From: Pontibacter rufus
GTDB taxonomy: Bacteria > Bacteroidota > Bacteroidia > Cytophagales > Hymenobacteraceae
Direction: 5' to 3'
NCBI RefSeq assembly: GCF_015694705.1
Contig: NZ_JADQDR010000006.1
Coordinates: 124,001-188,000 of the forward strand
Length of the DNA: 64,000 nt
Made by a program: the position numbers and the translations under genes. Numbering within the stretch: position 1 is the first letter of the stretch; the number at the start of each line of letters is the position of its first letter. The notes under the pieces were generated by a model that saw only the letters and a program-made list of their open reading frames with translations, had not been told where the DNA came from and searched no databases. This document shows, piece by piece, positions 1-7,959 of the stretch.

Positions 1-138
1 CTGTTTTACTTTCTCCCGCTCCTGTTCCAGTTTCCGGCGCACGGCCGCTACATCATATGGCTGCTGCCGTGCAAAAGCAGGGAAGGCCAATAATAGAAGT
101 ACCAGGCAGGAAAATATTTTGTCAGAAGATGGAGACAT
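1..138 (-). CDS. N-terminus of a secreted coiled-coil protein (cut by window edge)
   Basis: Only the first 46 codons lie inside the window; the gene continues beyond base 1. Reading the minus strand from the ATG at 138 gives a Sec-type signal peptide (hydrophobic core CLVLLLAFPAFA, likely cleavage after AFA), then a highly charged, helix-prone stretch (RRKLEQEREKVK). A signal peptide followed directly by a coiled coil is the layout of EnvC-like or M23-type murein hydrolase activators, but 46 residues cannot settle the family. A TACCTTTG -7-like box lies at 148-155, so the leader would be very short. Confidence 0.6.
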   Translation of the reverse strand, partial: MSPSSDKIFSCLVLLLLAFPAFARQQPYDVAAVRRKLEQEREKVKQ

Positions 139-360
139 GGCGGCAGGCAAAGGTATCAGTAGTATATAAAGCTTTGAAGCCTAAATTTAAAACTATTCCG
201 CGTTTTCAGATCACTGAAACACCTTTTTTTGAGCACACCTCCCCTGCTTCCATACAATCTGGATTTTTACAGCCGTATAATTTTTTGCGATATACCCAGA
301 ATTTGCTATATTCCGTCTGAATAACCCTTTACCCGTAAGGCTATCAGCATAAACCCGACC

Positions 361-567
361 ATGCGACAACTACATTATACCTGCCCCAAATGTGGCCACA
401 ACCAGGCTGATGTTGACCAGTTCAGAGCCACAGGCGGCTTCCTGTCTAAAATATTTGATGTGCAGAACAAGAAGTTCACAACGGTTACCTGCCTTAACTG
501 CACTTACACCGAAATGTACCGCGCCAGCAGCAGCCAGTTGGGCAATATTTTCGACCTGTTTTCCTGA
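361..567 (+). CDS. Small zinc-ribbon nucleic-acid-binding-type protein
   Basis: A 68-residue protein with two knuckles, CPKCG (residues 9-13) and CLNC (44-47), spaced as in a single zinc ribbon. Order, length and the FDLFS-type C-terminus resemble the COG3478 family of predicted nucleic-acid-binding Zn-ribbon proteins; this is recognition by pattern, not a search. The ATG at 361 sits just before the first knuckle and no better start exists. An overlapping 73-codon frame at 392 is a shadow. The cellular role is unknown. Confidence 0.75.
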   Translation: MRQLHYTCPKCGHNQADVDQFRATGGFLSKIFDVQNKKFTTVTCLNCTYTEMYRASSSQLGNIFDLFS

Positions 568-802
568 TGTGCTGTATAGGAGCGAAGACTCATACTTTGT
601 AGAAAGCTTTTAACGGCAGCCATACTTGCGGCCAGGGCGTGTTTTCACCAATAACTTATACTTCTGCAATCTATACCCTGCAGATGCGCCAAATCAGCGT
701 GCGGGCCTCATGGCAAATCACGGAAAAATACCAGCGCCCGGAAATTTTTTATACTTGGTCTGTACGCCTCATGAGGAAGAAAATCCGGCAGGTATAAAAC
801 AA

Positions 803-828
803 AAAAGCCAGTCCGGAGACTGGCTTTT
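803..828. terminator. Bidirectional hairpin terminator beside tRNA-Leu
   Basis: The arms AGCCAGTC and GACTGGCT flank a CGGA loop, with A- and T-runs on either side, so it can act on both strands. It lies ten bases beyond the 3' end of the minus-strand tRNA and is its probable terminator. Confidence 0.8.
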
Positions 829-837
829 AACCTAATG

Positions 838-919
838 TGCGCACGGGGAGATTCGAACTCCCACACCCGAAGGCACAGGCTTCTGAGACCTGCACGTCTA
901 CCAGTTTCGCCACGTGCGC
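838..919 (-). tRNA. tRNA-Leu (anticodon CAG)
   Basis: The minus strand folds as a class II tRNA. The acceptor stem GCGCACG/CGTGCGC is fully paired, the D-loop contains TGGTAGA, and the anticodon stem CAGGT/GCCTG encloses loop CTCAGAA, giving anticodon CAG that reads CUG. The long variable arm (GCC-TTCG-GGT) is expected for leucine. The T-arm is GGGAG-TTCGAAT-CTCCC. The discriminator base is A, and CCA is not encoded. A strong promoter lies about 60 bases upstream and a terminator follows. Confidence 0.95.
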
Positions 920-976
920 GAATGCTGACATTATATTTCAATATTCCATCCCTGTACTGTTACTGGGTTGGGATTG

Positions 977-1006
977 CAAAGGTAGCAGACAGTTTTAAAA
1001 CTGCAA
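977..1006 (-). promoter_or_regulatory. Bacteroidota sigma-type promoter for tRNA-Leu
   Basis: On the minus strand, TTG (complement at 1004-1006) is followed after 19 bases by TACCTTTG (977-984), matching the Bacteroidota consensus TTG-N19-21-TAnnTTTG exactly. The spacer holds the 14-base palindrome CAGTTTTAAAACTG. Transcription would start near 970, about 50 bases before the tRNA. Confidence 0.8.
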
Positions 1007-1025
1007 TAGCTGCTCCGCAAAATTT

Positions 1026-1745
1026 TCATGTTTTTTTATCCTCCTCCTCCATCAGCACCGGCGTAATTTCTTTCTTCGAGAACTTTTCAAGGCTGCGGAG
1101 CAGCTTAAGGCTGATGATAACCCACAGAAAACCAGCTGAGAAACCTGCCAAAACATCGGTAGCATAGTGCACCCGCAGGTAAATGCGGCTGAACCCGATA
1201 AGCAAAATAAACAGTGCCAGCAGCAACACCAGCATATTCCGCAGTGCAGGGCGCTTCACATTTTTCCAGACGAGGTAGATAATCAGCCCATAAAAGGAAG
1301 CGGCTATCATGGAATGTCCGCTCGGGAAGCTAAGGCCGGAGGCATGCACCAGCGGCATCAGGGGCCGGGGCCGGTCGAACAGGTGTTTGAGCACGAGGTT
1401 AAGGCTGATGCTGCCCAGCGCCACCACCGGCACCCGGATAGAATGCCACCGGTGTTTGCGTATAAACAGGAAGTAGGCTATCAGCAGCAGCGCAGCCGGC
1501 GTTATAAACTGCTGCGACGCAAAAAACGTAACACTCTCGATAAAGGCATTCATGGCAGGGCTCACAATCCGGTGGGCAAAAGCAAAAGCTTTTTTATCTA
1601 TACCCAGCTGGTCGCCCTGCAGAATTTCAGCGCCAATGTATAAAAACCCGACAACACAAGCCAGTGATACCCCCAGCACGAAAAGCAGCTCTACAGTAAA
1701 GAGCGTAAACTCCGCTGCCATCTTTTTATAAAAACTTCGAATCAT
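1026..1745 (-). CDS. PAP2-superfamily membrane phosphatase
   Basis: A 239-residue integral membrane protein with the three PAP2 signature blocks: K120-x6-RP (KHLFDRPRP), PSGH at 141-144, and SR-x5-H-x3-D at 186-197 (SRIYLRVHYATD). About six hydrophobic helices surround them. These blocks form the His/Asp phosphatase site used by undecaprenyl-pyrophosphate phosphatases and lipid phosphate phosphatases, so the likely substrate is a lipid (pyro)phosphate at the outer face of the inner membrane. It is convergent with the tRNA and appears to be monocistronic. Exact substrate cannot be read from sequence. Confidence 0.9.
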   Translation of the reverse strand: MIRSFYKKMAAEFTLFTVELLFVLGVSLACVVGFLYIGAEILQGDQLGIDKKAFAFAHRIVSPAMNAFIESVTFFASQQFITPAALLLIAYFLFIRKHRWHSIRVPVVALGSISLNLVLKHLFDRPRPLMPLVHASGLSFPSGHSMIAASFYGLIIYLVWKNVKRPALRNMLVLLLALFILLIGFSRIYLRVHYATDVLAGFSAGFLWVIISLKLLRSLEKFSKKEITPVLMEEEDKKT

Positions 1746-1829
1746 CTCTCCGTTGTATTTAATAACCAGCTGCTGTTCTGTACATAAAGCCCCAGCATCC
1801 CGGCGTAACCCTTATAGAACTATAAAACT

Positions 1830-2384
1830 ATGAAAAACGACATTAGGTTATTTGTAGCAGCCAGCCTGCCCGCTTCGCTTAAGGCACAACTGCAGCAATT
1901 GTTGCTTCCTTTTGAACATCCGGACATCCGCTTTCTGCCCGGGCAAAACCTGCATTTAACCTTATACTTTATGGGCAATGTGCCGCTGGCGCAGCTGCCC
2001 GGCATACAGCAACAGATCCGGCAGGCAGCACAGCAGGAGCCGCCTTTTACTTTGGATTTCGATTGCGTAGAAACAGGGCCAAAGCCAAAATCGCCGCGGC
2101 TGGTGTGGGCGCGTTTTAAGCCCAGCCTTCCTTTTGAACAACTCAGCCGGCAGCTGACACAGGCATTTTCGCCGGTGCCTGTCCGGGAGCAGAAGGTAAT
2201 TCCGCACGTCACGCTGGCCCGCTTCCGCAAAAATGCACCCAAACCCACGGGCCTGCCGCCGGTGTATGCCAGCCAGCCCCTGCAGCTAACGGTTGATTCC
2301 GTTGCGCTCTGGCAATCGGAGCTGGCCTCGCCGCACCCGGTATACACTGTACTGGAAAACTATCCGCTGGGGCAAAACCTGTGA
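1830..2384 (+). CDS. thpR: RNA 2',3'-cyclic phosphodiesterase
   Basis: This 184-residue protein has the two catalytic HxTx motifs of the 2H phosphoesterase superfamily, HLTL at 42-45 and HVTL at 126-129 (IPHVTLARF), at the spacing and total length usual for ThpR/LigT. These enzymes hydrolyse 2',3'-cyclic phosphates to 2'-phosphates and are cytoplasmic. The ATG at 1830 gives the typical beginning RLFVAASLP. It is followed by the pncC-like gene after 52 bases on the same strand, so co-transcription is possible. Confidence 0.9.
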   Translation: MKNDIRLFVAASLPASLKAQLQQLLLPFEHPDIRFLPGQNLHLTLYFMGNVPLAQLPGIQQQIRQAAQQEPPFTLDFDCVETGPKPKSPRLVWARFKPSLPFEQLSRQLTQAFSPVPVREQKVIPHVTLARFRKNAPKPTGLPPVYASQPLQLTVDSVALWQSELASPHPVYTVLENYPLGQNL

Positions 2385-2436
2385 TGGGCAAAATGAGTAA
2401 AACAGGCACTGTTCAGGCACCCTCAACAACACACCT

Positions 2437-2928
2437 ATGAACCAGAATGAACTTACGCAATTAATAATAGCCCTCAAAGACAAAGGCCTGACCGTGGCTT
2501 TTGCTGAAAGCTGCACCGCCGGCATGGTAGCATCCGAATTTGTGAAAGGCAAAGGCAGCAGCGATGTATTGATTGGAAGCGCCGTGGTATACCAGCCAGA
2601 GGCGAAGAAAAAAATGCTGGGCGTAAAACAGGAAACGCTGGACCTGTATACCGCCGAATCGCAGCAGGTAACGAACGAAATGGTAATGGGCCTGCAGAAG
2701 TTGCTTGGCGCCGAAATAAGTGTCGCTACTACGGGGCTGGCAGGTGAAGGCGGCTCCGAAACCCCGCAAAAGCCGGTGGGCACCATGTTTGTGTCGATGC
2801 TGTATGACGGCAAGGTTGAAGAATTCCGGGAGGTATTTGACGGCAACACCGAAAGCCGCCGGAAGGAACTGACAGAGTATATCTTTCAGAAGCTGCACGG
2901 CGTGCTCGATCAACATTACAGCCGCTGA
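2437..2928 (+). CDS. pncC: CinA C-terminal-domain nicotinamide-nucleotide amidase
   Basis: A stand-alone CinA C-terminal domain of 163 residues. AESCTAG (23-29) carries the conserved nucleophile-region serine, and TTGLAGEGG (98-106) matches the family's TGIAGPGG loop. Enzymes of this family deamidate nicotinamide mononucleotide to nicotinic acid mononucleotide in pyridine-nucleotide recycling. The N-terminal molybdopterin-binding-like domain of full-length CinA is absent, as in E. coli PncC. The following methyltransferase starts within about 20 bases. Confidence 0.88.
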   Translation: MNQNELTQLIIALKDKGLTVAFAESCTAGMVASEFVKGKGSSDVLIGSAVVYQPEAKKKMLGVKQETLDLYTAESQQVTNEMVMGLQKLLGAEISVATTGLAGEGGSETPQKPVGTMFVSMLYDGKVEEFREVFDGNTESRRKELTEYIFQKLHGVLDQHYSR

Positions 2929-2943
2929 TTTATACCTTTACGC

Positions 2944-3624
2944 TTGCATTCACCAAGTATACCTTTGCCCGATTTACCTGACAGTGGCTTTCACAGAGTA
3001 GCCCTCTTTTACGACCGCCTGGCCCGGCTGGTGTATGGCGATGCCCAGGAGCAGGCTCAGCTGGTCTTGCTGCCTTTTCTGCCCCGGCAGGCAAAGGTGC
3101 TGGTCATTGGCGGAGGCAGCGGCTGGATACTGGAGCAGTTGCTGGGCACCCAAAAGCAATTCGATATTTTATACCTGGATGCCGCCCCCGCTATGCTGCA
3201 ACTGGCTGAGCAGCGCTTCGCGAAGTATAAATTCCCACACAACAGCAGCGTACGTTTCCGACTGGGCACCGAGCAGGCCCTGCTGCCGCACGAGCAGTTT
3301 GACGTGGTTTTTACGCCTTTCCTGCTGGATCTTTTTCCGCCGCAGCGCCTGCGCCGGCTCATGCAGCGGCTGGATGCCGCGCTGGCGCCCGGCGGGCACT
3401 GGCTTTTTGCTGATTTCTGGCCGGTGCAGCAGCCCGCAACGTGGTGGCAGCGCCTGCTGGTGTTTGGCATGTATGCTTTTTTTGGAACTGTAAGCGGTAT
3501 TAAAGCACGGAAGTTGCCAGACTATGGATTGCATTTTGATGAACTGAACCTGCGCGAAGCGTTCAGCAAATCTTTTTACAGCGGGATGATACAGGGAAAA
3601 GTGTTTGTGAAACAGAAAGTATAG
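2944..3624 (+). CDS. Class I SAM-dependent methyltransferase
   Basis: A 226-residue Rossmann methyltransferase. The SAM-binding motif I is VLVIGGGSGW (52-61), the acidic end of beta-2 is YLDAAP, and FDVVFTPFLLDLF corresponds to motif IV. APGGHWLFADFW is the post-motif segment. The start is uncertain because no ATG exists upstream of the fold; the TTG at 2944 is used here and a second in-frame TTG lies at 2965. A TACCTTTG -7-like box at 2960-2967 overlaps the proposed start and argues for a somewhat later one. The substrate is unknown. Confidence 0.8.
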   Translation: MHSPSIPLPDLPDSGFHRVALFYDRLARLVYGDAQEQAQLVLLPFLPRQAKVLVIGGGSGWILEQLLGTQKQFDILYLDAAPAMLQLAEQRFAKYKFPHNSSVRFRLGTEQALLPHEQFDVVFTPFLLDLFPPQRLRRLMQRLDAALAPGGHWLFADFWPVQQPATWWQRLLVFGMYAFFGTVSGIKARKLPDYGLHFDELNLREAFSKSFYSGMIQGKVFVKQKV

Positions 3625-3725
3625 TTGTTTAATTGTTCTGCGTCCCGATTTAAGAAACAATTTTGCTCCCCAACTTTGCAATTCCTACATTTAGAAGTTT
3701 ATACTTCAACATCCCGCAAACTTTA

Positions 3726-5558
3726 ATGAACCATAAAATATTCAGCCTGTGTGCGCTCATGTTTGGCCTGGCAACACAACCTTTGCTGGCGCAGCAGCAA
3801 GTGGATTACAAGCTCTCTTTTCCCAACCTGGTGCATCATGAGGCAGAGATTCAGGCAACTTTTTCTGATGTAAAAACCGATACATTAAAGGTGCTGATGG
3901 CCCGCAGTTCGCCGGGTCGCTATGCGCTACATGAGTTCGCCAAAAACGTGTATAGCGTGAAAGCCACCGATGCACAGGGCCGCGAATTGCCAATCTCCCG
4001 TCCAGGCATCAATGAGTGGGACATCAGTGGCCACCATGGTACCATAACGATCAGCTATACTTTGTTTGGCGATCATGCTGATGGCACCTACGCCGGTATC
4101 GACGAAACACATGCGCACCTGAACATGCCCGCCACGCTGATGTATGCCAAAGGCTTTGAGGAATCTCCGGCTTACGTAACTTTTAACATCCCGCAGGGCA
4201 AAAACTGGAAAGTGGCTACTCAACTGAAGCCGGAGCAAGGTAACTCATACTTTGCGCCCAACTTCCAGTACCTGATGGACAGCCCCACCGAAATCAGCGA
4301 CTTTGACCTGGCAGAATGGACGGTACAGGAGAACGGCGAAACGAAAACCATACAGGTGGCGATGCACCATCTGGGCTCCAAAGAGCTGTTTAACCAGTAT
4401 GTGGCGCAGGTAAAGAAAATTGTAGCCGAAGAACGCGCGGTGTTCGGCGAGCTGCCGGATTATGATTTCGGGCGTTATACTTTTATTGCCTGCTACATGC
4501 CGCAGGCGATAAGCGATGGCATGGAGCACCGCAACTCGACCATGATTCCGAGCCCGCGTCCGCTGGATACCTCTATGGACAGGCTGCTGAACACGGTGGC
4601 GCATGAGTATTTCCATTCGTGGAACGTGGAGCGCATCCGCCCGAAAAGCCTGGAGCCTTTTAATTTTCAAGAGGCAAATATATCGGAATCACTGTGGCTG
4701 GCAGAGGGCTTTACCAATTATTTCGGCGATTTGATGATGGCGCGCACCGGTATTTTTAACACAAAGGAATATGCCGAAGGTGTGGCCGGCGACCTGAATT
4801 ACGTGTTGCTGTCGCCGGGCCGCCAATACCATACCTTGGTAGAGATGAGCCGGCAGGCGCCCTACGTGGACGCCGCCCGCTCTGTAGATCCCGTAAACCG
4901 CCAGAATACGTTTATTTCCTACTACATCTACGGCAGCATAACGGGCCTCGCCCTGGACATGACCCTGCGTCAGCAATACGACAAAACGCTGGATGACTAC
5001 ATGCAGGCCCTGTGGCGCAAGTATGGCAAACCCGAAAAGCCGTATACTTTAAGTGATTTGGAAGAAACGCTGGCCGAAGTAAGTGGCGACAAAGCCTTCG
5101 CTGCCAGCTTCTTTCAGCATACCATCAACGGAACAGACCTGCCGGATTATGGGCCGCTACTGGCCAGAGCCGGTTTAGAACTCCGCAAAGCACAGCCGGG
5201 AACACCCTCTCTGGGCACATCCGCTTTAAACATTACCAGGGATGGCACTGAGATTACGGCCGGCACTTTGGTAACGTCTGCCGCCTACAAAGCCGGCCTC
5301 GACCGCACCGACATTATACTTACGCTGGATGGCCGCAAAATCCGCTCCGAAAAAGCCCTGCAGAAAGCACTTCGCCAGCACAAGCCCGGCGATACGGTTC
5401 CTGTTACATTCAGGCGCCTCGGCCAGCCCCGCACAACCACTATTACGCTGGATGAAGTGCCTTTGCTGGAAGTAGTTCCTTATGAGGCCATTGGTAAGCA
5501 GCTAACGCCCGAAATGCAGCAATACCGCCAGGCATGGCTGGGCTCCAAAGCAAAGTAG
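3726..5558 (+). CDS. Secreted M61-family metallopeptidase with PDZ domain
   Basis: From the ATG at 3726 the protein has 610 residues. The frame is open to 3663, but only the later start gives a proper signal peptide (MNHKIFSLCALMFGLAT, cleavage near LLAQ). An N-terminal beta domain precedes the gluzincin motif HEYFH (293-297) in VAHEYFHSWNVERIRP, and the third zinc ligand is the Glu in AEGFTNYF (about 327). A PDZ domain occupies roughly residues 505-590. M61 enzymes are glycyl aminopeptidase-like zinc proteases; the product should be periplasmic. Its stop codon is followed after five bases by an RHS fragment, showing a recombination breakpoint. Confidence 0.92.
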   Translation: MNHKIFSLCALMFGLATQPLLAQQQVDYKLSFPNLVHHEAEIQATFSDVKTDTLKVLMARSSPGRYALHEFAKNVYSVKATDAQGRELPISRPGINEWDISGHHGTITISYTLFGDHADGTYAGIDETHAHLNMPATLMYAKGFEESPAYVTFNIPQGKNWKVATQLKPEQGNSYFAPNFQYLMDSPTEISDFDLAEWTVQENGETKTIQVAMHHLGSKELFNQYVAQVKKIVAEERAVFGELPDYDFGRYTFIACYMPQAISDGMEHRNSTMIPSPRPLDTSMDRLLNTVAHEYFHSWNVERIRPKSLEPFNFQEANISESLWLAEGFTNYFGDLMMARTGIFNTKEYAEGVAGDLNYVLLSPGRQYHTLVEMSRQAPYVDAARSVDPVNRQNTFISYYIYGSITGLALDMTLRQQYDKTLDDYMQALWRKYGKPEKPYTLSDLEETLAEVSGDKAFAASFFQHTINGTDLPDYGPLLARAGLELRKAQPGTPSLGTSALNITRDGTEITAGTLVTSAAYKAGLDRTDIILTLDGRKIRSEKALQKALRQHKPGDTVPVTFRRLGQPRTTTITLDEVPLLEVVPYEAIGKQLTPEMQQYRQAWLGSKAK

Positions 5559-5632
5559 ATTAGTTATTCCAGTACAACGGAAAAGAGAAGCAATCAGAGC
5601 TGGGGCTCAACTGGAGTGACTACGGGGCCCGG

Positions 5633-6355
5633 ATGTACGATGCCCAGCTGGGAAGGTGGCACGTGGCGGACCCGCTGGCGGATATGCATCATGACCTTAC
5701 GCCCTACAACTACACGCTGAATAATCCGCTCCGCTTCACGGATCCATTTGGGATGGATACTGTCAGTGTTAACAACATGAACTCTCAGAATTGGAAGTCT
5801 TTCGACACTGATAGTGATGTTATTGGGCTAAATGAAGTAGAGATAACCCCTGGTGGAGGGGACACGCAGCAGGCCAGCCAGCCACAACAAGGAGGGAAAG
5901 AAAGTCCAAGTACAGAAGATATTATTGTTAATGGCATCGGTGGAGGTATAGCCACGAGTTTAGGAACAGTAGAATATATAGATAAGCTGATACCTAAAGA
6001 AACTCTTAGGAAATTAACATATGAAATAGCGAAAGAATCTAAAGGTGGATTAATTGGACTTAAATCAGGGCAGCTTTATCAAGGATTTAAGAGAATAGCT
6101 AGAGCTTCAACTAAATTGGGAACGCGGTTGGGAGCCGCAGGACAAATTGCTTCAACTCTTCAATATGTGGGAGACTTTGATAAAGCAACAACTGGAAAAC
6201 ACACGAATTTTGCTGTTTCAACAGTAATATATGGCTTATCAATTAATCCTGTAACTGCACCTGTATTTGCTCCAATTGGCTTTGTTTATGGTGCTGCTCA
6301 GTTTGGTTCTTTCGTAATGACTGGTAAATCATTGGAGGAAAATATTATTGATTAA
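5633..6355 (+). CDS. Truncated RHS core tip with hydrophobic C-terminal (toxin-like) domain
   Basis: Residues 1-40 carry the end of an RHS-associated core ([25 protein letters not shown]). The same frame reads further upstream, giving RHS-like [14 protein letters not shown] until an in-frame TAG at 5561, so the cage and repeats are missing and this ATG may not be a natural start. After a Gln/Gly-rich linker (LNEVEITP region, 50-85) comes a Gly/Ala-rich hydrophobic domain (about 85-240) without recognisable nuclease residues; such tails in Bacteroidota RHS proteins are often presumed membrane-acting. Base composition becomes much more AT-rich after about 5750, suggesting transfer of the C-terminal module. 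Without its shell the protein may be a silent tip reserve or remnant. Confidence 0.7.
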   Translation: MYDAQLGRWHVADPLADMHHDLTPYNYTLNNPLRFTDPFGMDTVSVNNMNSQNWKSFDTDSDVIGLNEVEITPGGGDTQQASQPQQGGKESPSTEDIIVNGIGGGIATSLGTVEYIDKLIPKETLRKLTYEIAKESKGGLIGLKSGQLYQGFKRIARASTKLGTRLGAAGQIASTLQYVGDFDKATTGKHTNFAVSTVIYGLSINPVTAPVFAPIGFVYGAAQFGSFVMTGKSLEENIID

Positions 6356-6363
6356 CTTAGTTT

Positions 6364-6780
6364 ATGCTTGACTTATTATTTTATATTAATTGGCGTGTAT
6401 TCAATATGGGTAGAAAGAAAGGCCTTTATATTGAGAATATAGCCGGATTTATAGCAATGAAAGCTCTTACAATTTTTGCTGTGTTATTGATCTTAATACA
6501 ACACCTGTTTGAGTTCAAGATCAGAGAGTTCTACCTTAATAGTTCGCTCAATAGACTATTTACAGGTATTATAGCCATTGTCATTTATTACTTGTTCTAT
6601 AGTACGATTAAATCATACCTTATTAAAGGTAATCACTACCAAGAGCTGTTAAAGAAGCTAGACAAGAAATATAAAGATAAAGGAAACTCTTTCTTCCTCA
6701 CGATTTATCTTTTAGTTACCTTTTTTGTTTTTTTTAGTTTATGGTTTACAAGCTTTAGTATTGCCAAAGGGTGGTGGTAA
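6364..6780 (+). CDS. Small membrane protein, candidate immunity to the RHS tip
   Basis: This 138-residue protein starts eight bases after the RHS fragment and shares its AT-rich composition. It has about three to four hydrophobic segments (LTIFAVLLILIQHLF, LFTGIIAIVIYYLFY, FFLTIYLLVTFFVFF, and a C-terminal one) separated by lysine-rich loops. A membrane protein immediately behind a hydrophobic toxin-like domain fits immunity to a pore-forming effector, where cognate immunity proteins are membrane-embedded. This is inferred from position and topology only; I recognise no family. Confidence 0.6.
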   Translation: MLDLLFYINWRVFNMGRKKGLYIENIAGFIAMKALTIFAVLLILIQHLFEFKIREFYLNSSLNRLFTGIIAIVIYYLFYSTIKSYLIKGNHYQELLKKLDKKYKDKGNSFFLTIYLLVTFFVFFSLWFTSFSIAKGWW

Positions 6781-6884
6781 ATGCCTTGCAGCCCGTGCTT
6801 TTGTTAGATAGCTGACCAGAAGTGGTGCATGTTGCGGCATGTTATAGACGGACCGCAGGAGTTGCAAGTAGAGTTTTTAGATAA

Positions 6885-6917
6885 AAGAAGCCCGGTCAAT
6901 GAGCCGGGCTTCTTTGT
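6885..6917. terminator. Bidirectional hairpin terminator
   Basis: AAAGAAGCCCGG and CCGGGCTTCTTT pair across a short loop with flanking A/T runs. It can end both the plus-strand RHS/immunity transcript and the decayed minus-strand gene next to it. Confidence 0.75.
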
Positions 6918-6918
6918 T

Positions 6919-7045
6919 TTACAGGGCGGCGACGTTCTTCTGGAAGAAGTCCCTGAACTTCTTTTTGGTCAGGGAAGTAACGAGCACGTGCAGGATGTGG
7001 CTTTTGTTATCTTGTCAAGTTCGCTCAGGCGCTGGAGTATGGCCG
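6919..7045 (-). pseudogene. C-terminal remnant of a frameshifted gene
   Basis: On the minus strand the last reading frame ends SLTKKKFRDFFQKNVAAL and a TAA at 6919-6921, directly before the terminator. Upstream, protein-like sequence continues in a different frame (ILQRLSELDKITK, about 7003-7042), with stop codons in the first frame. This pattern fits a decayed gene with one frameshift of which only about 40 codons remain. The family is not recognised. Confidence 0.4.
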
Positions 7046-7225
7046 GGTACTGAGCAGATTAGCTATTGCAGTCCCGGCATCACGTGAAAATACAGGCAGA
7101 CGGGACTGGCAGAACTAAAGGTCATAGTTGCTAAGTATCATCCGATGGGCTAAAATGTTATTGTAAGGTTACTACAAGAAACTATAAAATACGTTATCTT
7201 TATGGTAGAAACAGCAATAAGAGTT

Positions 7226-7468
7226 ATGGATATACAAGCCGAAAAGCTAGCCTTAATCCAATGGCTGGCCGGTATTAACGACAGCCAGGTAATTAGCCGG
7301 TTCCGGGCCTTGAAGCGCACCAGCGAGGAAACAGTACAGGAAACACTAAGCCCGGCGGAAACAGAAGCTATCAGCCAGGGCCTACAGTCTATAAAAGCCG
7401 GTAAGGTTAAATCTCAGGAGGAAGTTATCCGGTTAACGAGAGAAAAGTACCCGCAGCTTTTCCGGTAA
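7226..7468 (+). CDS. Antitoxin of a RelE/ParE-type toxin-antitoxin pair
   Basis: Small acidic helical protein of 80 residues from the ATG at 7226 (MDIQAEKLALIQWLAG), a beginning common among Bacteroidota antitoxins of this type. The frame also allows an ATG at 7202, but TATCTTTA, a near-match to the -7 box, overlaps that codon, favouring the later start. The C-terminal half (SPAETEAISQGLQSIKAG) resembles the toxin-neutralising tail of addiction-module components. The toxin gene starts two bases after its stop, so the pair is translationally linked. Confidence 0.75.
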   Translation: MDIQAEKLALIQWLAGINDSQVISRFRALKRTSEETVQETLSPAETEAISQGLQSIKAGKVKSQEEVIRLTREKYPQLFR

Positions 7469-7470
7469 GC

Positions 7471-7761
7471 ATGAAGCAAATTATATGGTCAGACGATGCC
7501 GTTACTGATTATTACCAAACCATTGATTACCTGCTCTTGGAATGGCCGGAGCAGGTAGCTATTACTTTTATAGAAGAAGTGGAAGCTGTGCTGGATGTTC
7601 TAAAACTACAGCCGGAATTATATCCTTTAAGTTCTTACCCAAACGTCAGAAGGGCAGTTATCAGAAAACAGGTAACGCTGTATTATACCCTTAAGAAAGA
7701 AGAAATAATATTAGTGCGCTTCTGGAATACCTACCAAAACCCTGATAACTTAAAAATATAA
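7471..7761 (+). CDS. RelE/ParE-family toxin
   Basis: This 96-residue protein has the compact RelE/ParE layout: IIWSDDAVTDYYQTIDYL at the N-terminus, a basic strand RRAVIRKQVTLYYTL around 59-73, and the terminal strand EIILVRFWNTYQNP. Family members are either ribosome-dependent mRNA endonucleases (RelE) or gyrase inhibitors (ParE); the sequence does not tell which. It forms an operon with the antitoxin upstream and sits in an accessory pocket behind the RHS fragment. Confidence 0.85.
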   Translation: MKQIIWSDDAVTDYYQTIDYLLLEWPEQVAITFIEEVEAVLDVLKLQPELYPLSSYPNVRRAVIRKQVTLYYTLKKEEIILVRFWNTYQNPDNLKI

Positions 7762-7959
7762 GCCAGGTCAAAAGTTCATGAAATAAAAATCTAACGGTAA
7801 GCCAGCAGCAGGTAAAGCGGTGTTCGGGCGCTGCCCATGTTATTCTGTCCGGCTGATTGATTACAACAATGCTATACTTCCGGCGTTACGGCTATACTTG
7901 CTTTTAAACAACAATAGCCGTAACTTGGTATAAGGATTTATACTTCAGACCTTTCATAC

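Noticed and set aside
6829-7053. Overlapping plus-strand frames at 6829-7087
   Set aside because: They are shadows across the terminator and the minus-strand remnant.
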